A stretch of DNA of 14,708 nucleotides from an uncultured Cloacibacillus sp. (lineage in GTDB: Bacteria > Synergistota > Synergistia > Synergistales > Synergistaceae). How positions within the stretch are numbered: position 1 is the stretch's first letter; each line of letters begins with the position of its first letter. Made by a program: the position numbers and the translations under genes. The notes under the pieces are model-generated. The model saw only the letters and a list, made by a program, of their open reading frames with translations. It searched no databases and had not been told where the DNA came from. Below are positions 13,354-14,708 of this stretch, piece by piece. The stretch lies in contig CAKSWL010000024.1 of assembly GCA_934511335.1 (NCBI GenBank), positions 1 through 14,708 of the forward strand, in the 5' to 3' direction.

Positions 13354-14220
13354 ATGAGGGTTGAGATTTCTACCGCGCAGGATCGCGGGGCGAGAAAAGA
13401 GCAGCAGGACAGCTTCGGTCTCTTTGATTTTTCGGGCGAGGGCGGGGATGAGAGCGCTCTGCTTGCCGTTTTGGCCGACGGCATGGGCGGCATGGCGATG
13501 GGCAGGGAGTGCTCCGAGCTTGCCGTCAGCGCCTTTATAAAGAGTTTCGCACAGCGCAAAGAAGGTGCTGCGATAGCGGAGGCGCTGAAAGAGGCATTAA
13601 AAAGCGCCAACTCCGAGGTTTACCACATGGCGGATAAGGCCGGCGTCGCGGAGGGCGCCGGCAGCACCCTGATAGCGGCCGTCGTGCAGAGGCATCTTTT
13701 GTATTGGATATCGGTGGGAGACAGTCATATTTATCTTTTCTCCGAGGGGAAGATGACCCTGCTGAATGAGGAGCACAATGTCGGCGGCAGGCTGAAAAAG
13801 CTGGCGGAGAGCGGGAAGATCTCAGAGGAAGAGTCCAAGCTCTACTTCGGAAATATGGAGGCCCTCACAAGCTTTATCGGCATCTCAGAGCTTTCGGAAA
13901 TAGACTCTTCGCAGAGGCCTGTGATGCTGAAGGAGAAAGACGTCGTCCTGCTGTGCTCCGACGGGCTTTTTAAATTTGTGCCGGAAGAGGAGATTGTCGC
14001 CATTTTGCTCAAGGGCGGCGCGGAGGCCGCGAAGGAGCTGGTGAAGTGTGCCGTGGACAAGAAATACCCTGGACAGGATAACGTTACCGTCACGGTTATC
14101 TGCTACAAGGGCGAACCAAAGACCGTCTATATACCGAGAGCCTCATCCGAAAAGGAAAAACGGCGGGAAAGCGGTGGCATATATTCAACACTCTTCGGCA
14201 AATACGGCACAGGCAAATAA
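13354..14220 (+). CDS. PP2C-family (PPM) Ser/Thr protein phosphatase
   Basis: The 288-residue protein covers a full bacterial PP2C domain (about 1-252). Metal-binding residues are all visible: Asp19 in EQQDSFG, Asp42-Gly43 in ADGMGG, Asp203 in CSDGLF and Asp242 in QDNVTV. GAGSTLIAA and SVGDSHIYL are further family motifs. A charged tail (253-288) follows the domain and holds KTVYI, similar to the TxxI-type motifs of the zinc-ribbon/FHA protein. The start lies four bases after the vWA stop with no strong ribosome site, so translation is probably coupled. It should remove the phosphates that the adjacent kinase adds, acting in the cytoplasm on the FHA-protein ligands. No membrane segment is seen. 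Confidence 0.94.
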   Translation: MRVEISTAQDRGARKEQQDSFGLFDFSGEGGDESALLAVLADGMGGMAMGRECSELAVSAFIKSFAQRKEGAAIAEALKEALKSANSEVYHMADKAGVAEGAGSTLIAAVVQRHLLYWISVGDSHIYLFSEGKMTLLNEEHNVGGRLKKLAESGKISEEESKLYFGNMEALTSFIGISELSEIDSSQRPVMLKEKDVVLLCSDGLFKFVPEEEIVAILLKGGAEAAKELVKCAVDKKYPGQDNVTVTVICYKGEPKTVYIPRASSEKEKRRESGGIYSTLFGKYGTGK

Positions 14221-14241
14221 AGAGGAAAGGGATGATAGGGA

Positions 14242-14708
14242 TTGACCTATGTCAACCGCTGCCTTGGCTGCATGAGGGAAAAGGGAGAGAAAAACCCCTG
14301 CCCTCTATGCGGCTTTGACGAAAATGTAAAAGAGATAAACGGCAGCAATCTGCCGCCCCGCTATCTGTTGCACGGCAGATATACCGTCGGCAAGATGCTT
14401 GGGCAGGGAGGGTTCGGCGTTACCTACATCGGCTGGGACATGACGCTTGATTTGATTGTGGCGATAAAAGAATATATGCCAAACGCCATCGCCGCCAGAA
14501 CAGCCGGCGGCGCGACGGTCTCCTGCCGCAACAGCCGCGACGAAGAAGATTATATAGAAGGTCTTAATAAATTCCTCAGCGAAGCCAGGACTCTCGCCTC
14601 TTTCTCCAACGCTGGCATAGTACAGGTGCGCGACTTCTTTGAGGAAAACAGCACCGCCTATATGGTGATGGAATATATTGACGGCATAGACTTTAAAGAA
14701 TATATAGA
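14242..14708 (+). CDS. zinc-ribbon Ser/Thr protein kinase (N-terminal part; right edge cuts it)
   Basis: About 155 residues are visible. They begin with a four-cysteine zinc ribbon (CLGC at 7-10, CPLC at 20-23), then a short linker and a Hanks-type kinase domain from about residue 45: glycine loop LGQGGFGVTY (53-62), ATP lysine Lys76 in VAIKEYMP, and the helix-C glutamate Glu114 in FLSEARTL. VMEYIDG (142-148) marks the hinge. The catalytic loop lies past the edge. I place the start at TTG 14242: an in-frame TAG sits two codons upstream, AAAGGG stands nine bases before the TTG, and the next ATG (14269) would drop the first two cysteines. It follows the phosphatase by 21 bp. It is the probable writer for the operon's FHA readers. 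Confidence 0.88.
   Translation, partial: MTYVNRCLGCMREKGEKNPCPLCGFDENVKEINGSNLPPRYLLHGRYTVGKMLGQGGFGVTYIGWDMTLDLIVAIKEYMPNAIAARTAGGATVSCRNSRDEEDYIEGLNKFLSEARTLASFSNAGIVQVRDFFEENSTAYMVMEYIDGIDFKEYI

Noticed and set aside
1..14708. CRISPR array, tRNA, rRNA, insertion sequence or prophage genes
   Set aside because: I saw no regularly spaced repeats, cloverleaf with CCA end, rRNA core motifs, transposase or integrase motifs in the window.

Overview
The window reads as a GC-rich, strictly anaerobic gut-type bacterium. The gene set (ygeY, ygeX, ygfK and a fused molybdenum hydroxylase, next to a zinc-ribbon/FHA/kinase cluster) fits an amino-acid- or purine-fermenting member of the Synergistota such as a Cloacibacillus or Synergistes relative, though Clostridia carry similar genes. 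The taxonomic call is an inference from gene content only.

Region 1 (about 1-8860) is a catabolic island with two divergent operons. On the minus strand a YheO/DauR-type PAS-HTH regulator is followed by ygeX (2,3-diaminopropionate ammonia-lyase) and ygeY (M20-type hydrolase, running off the left edge). On the plus strand lie ygfK (multi-cofactor FAD/NAD(P)/Fe-S oxidoreductase) and an Fe-S/Mo-fused xanthine-dehydrogenase-like enzyme. These are core members of the gene set first linked to selenium-dependent molybdenum hydroxylases and later to anaerobic urate/purine breakdown by gut bacteria. The expected logic is that the molybdenum enzyme and YgfK carry out redox steps on the purine, YgeY hydrolyses an open-chain intermediate, and YgeX splits 2,3-diaminopropionate to pyruvate and ammonia. 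The 299-bp divergent spacer holds a good extended -10 promoter in each direction with nearly the same -10 sequence.

Region 2 (about 8812-9310) has no long gene. It holds a GC-rich hairpin after the molybdenum-enzyme gene, a 170-bp block of nested inverted repeats that can form two mutually exclusive folds, a sigma70-type promoter whose spacer contains an A11 tract, and two tiny overlapping ORFs that lead into the next operon.

Region 3 (about 9173-14708, running off the right edge) is a signalling operon: a polytopic membrane protein with a C-terminal FHA domain, an FHA protein with C-terminal membrane segments, a zinc-ribbon/FHA protein, a secreted-vWA/TM/coiled-coil/FHA protein, a PP2C phosphatase, and a zinc-ribbon Ser/Thr kinase that starts at TTG. 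Writer (kinase), eraser (PP2C) and four FHA proteins as possible readers sit together. The vWA protein offers an external sensor joined to a cytoplasmic FHA domain. The zinc-ribbon/FHA protein has four T-x-x-aliphatic motifs, which look like docking sites for its neighbours' FHA domains, while its own FHA loops are non-canonical. This membrane-linked phosphothreonine circuit is the most likely poorly described system in the window.
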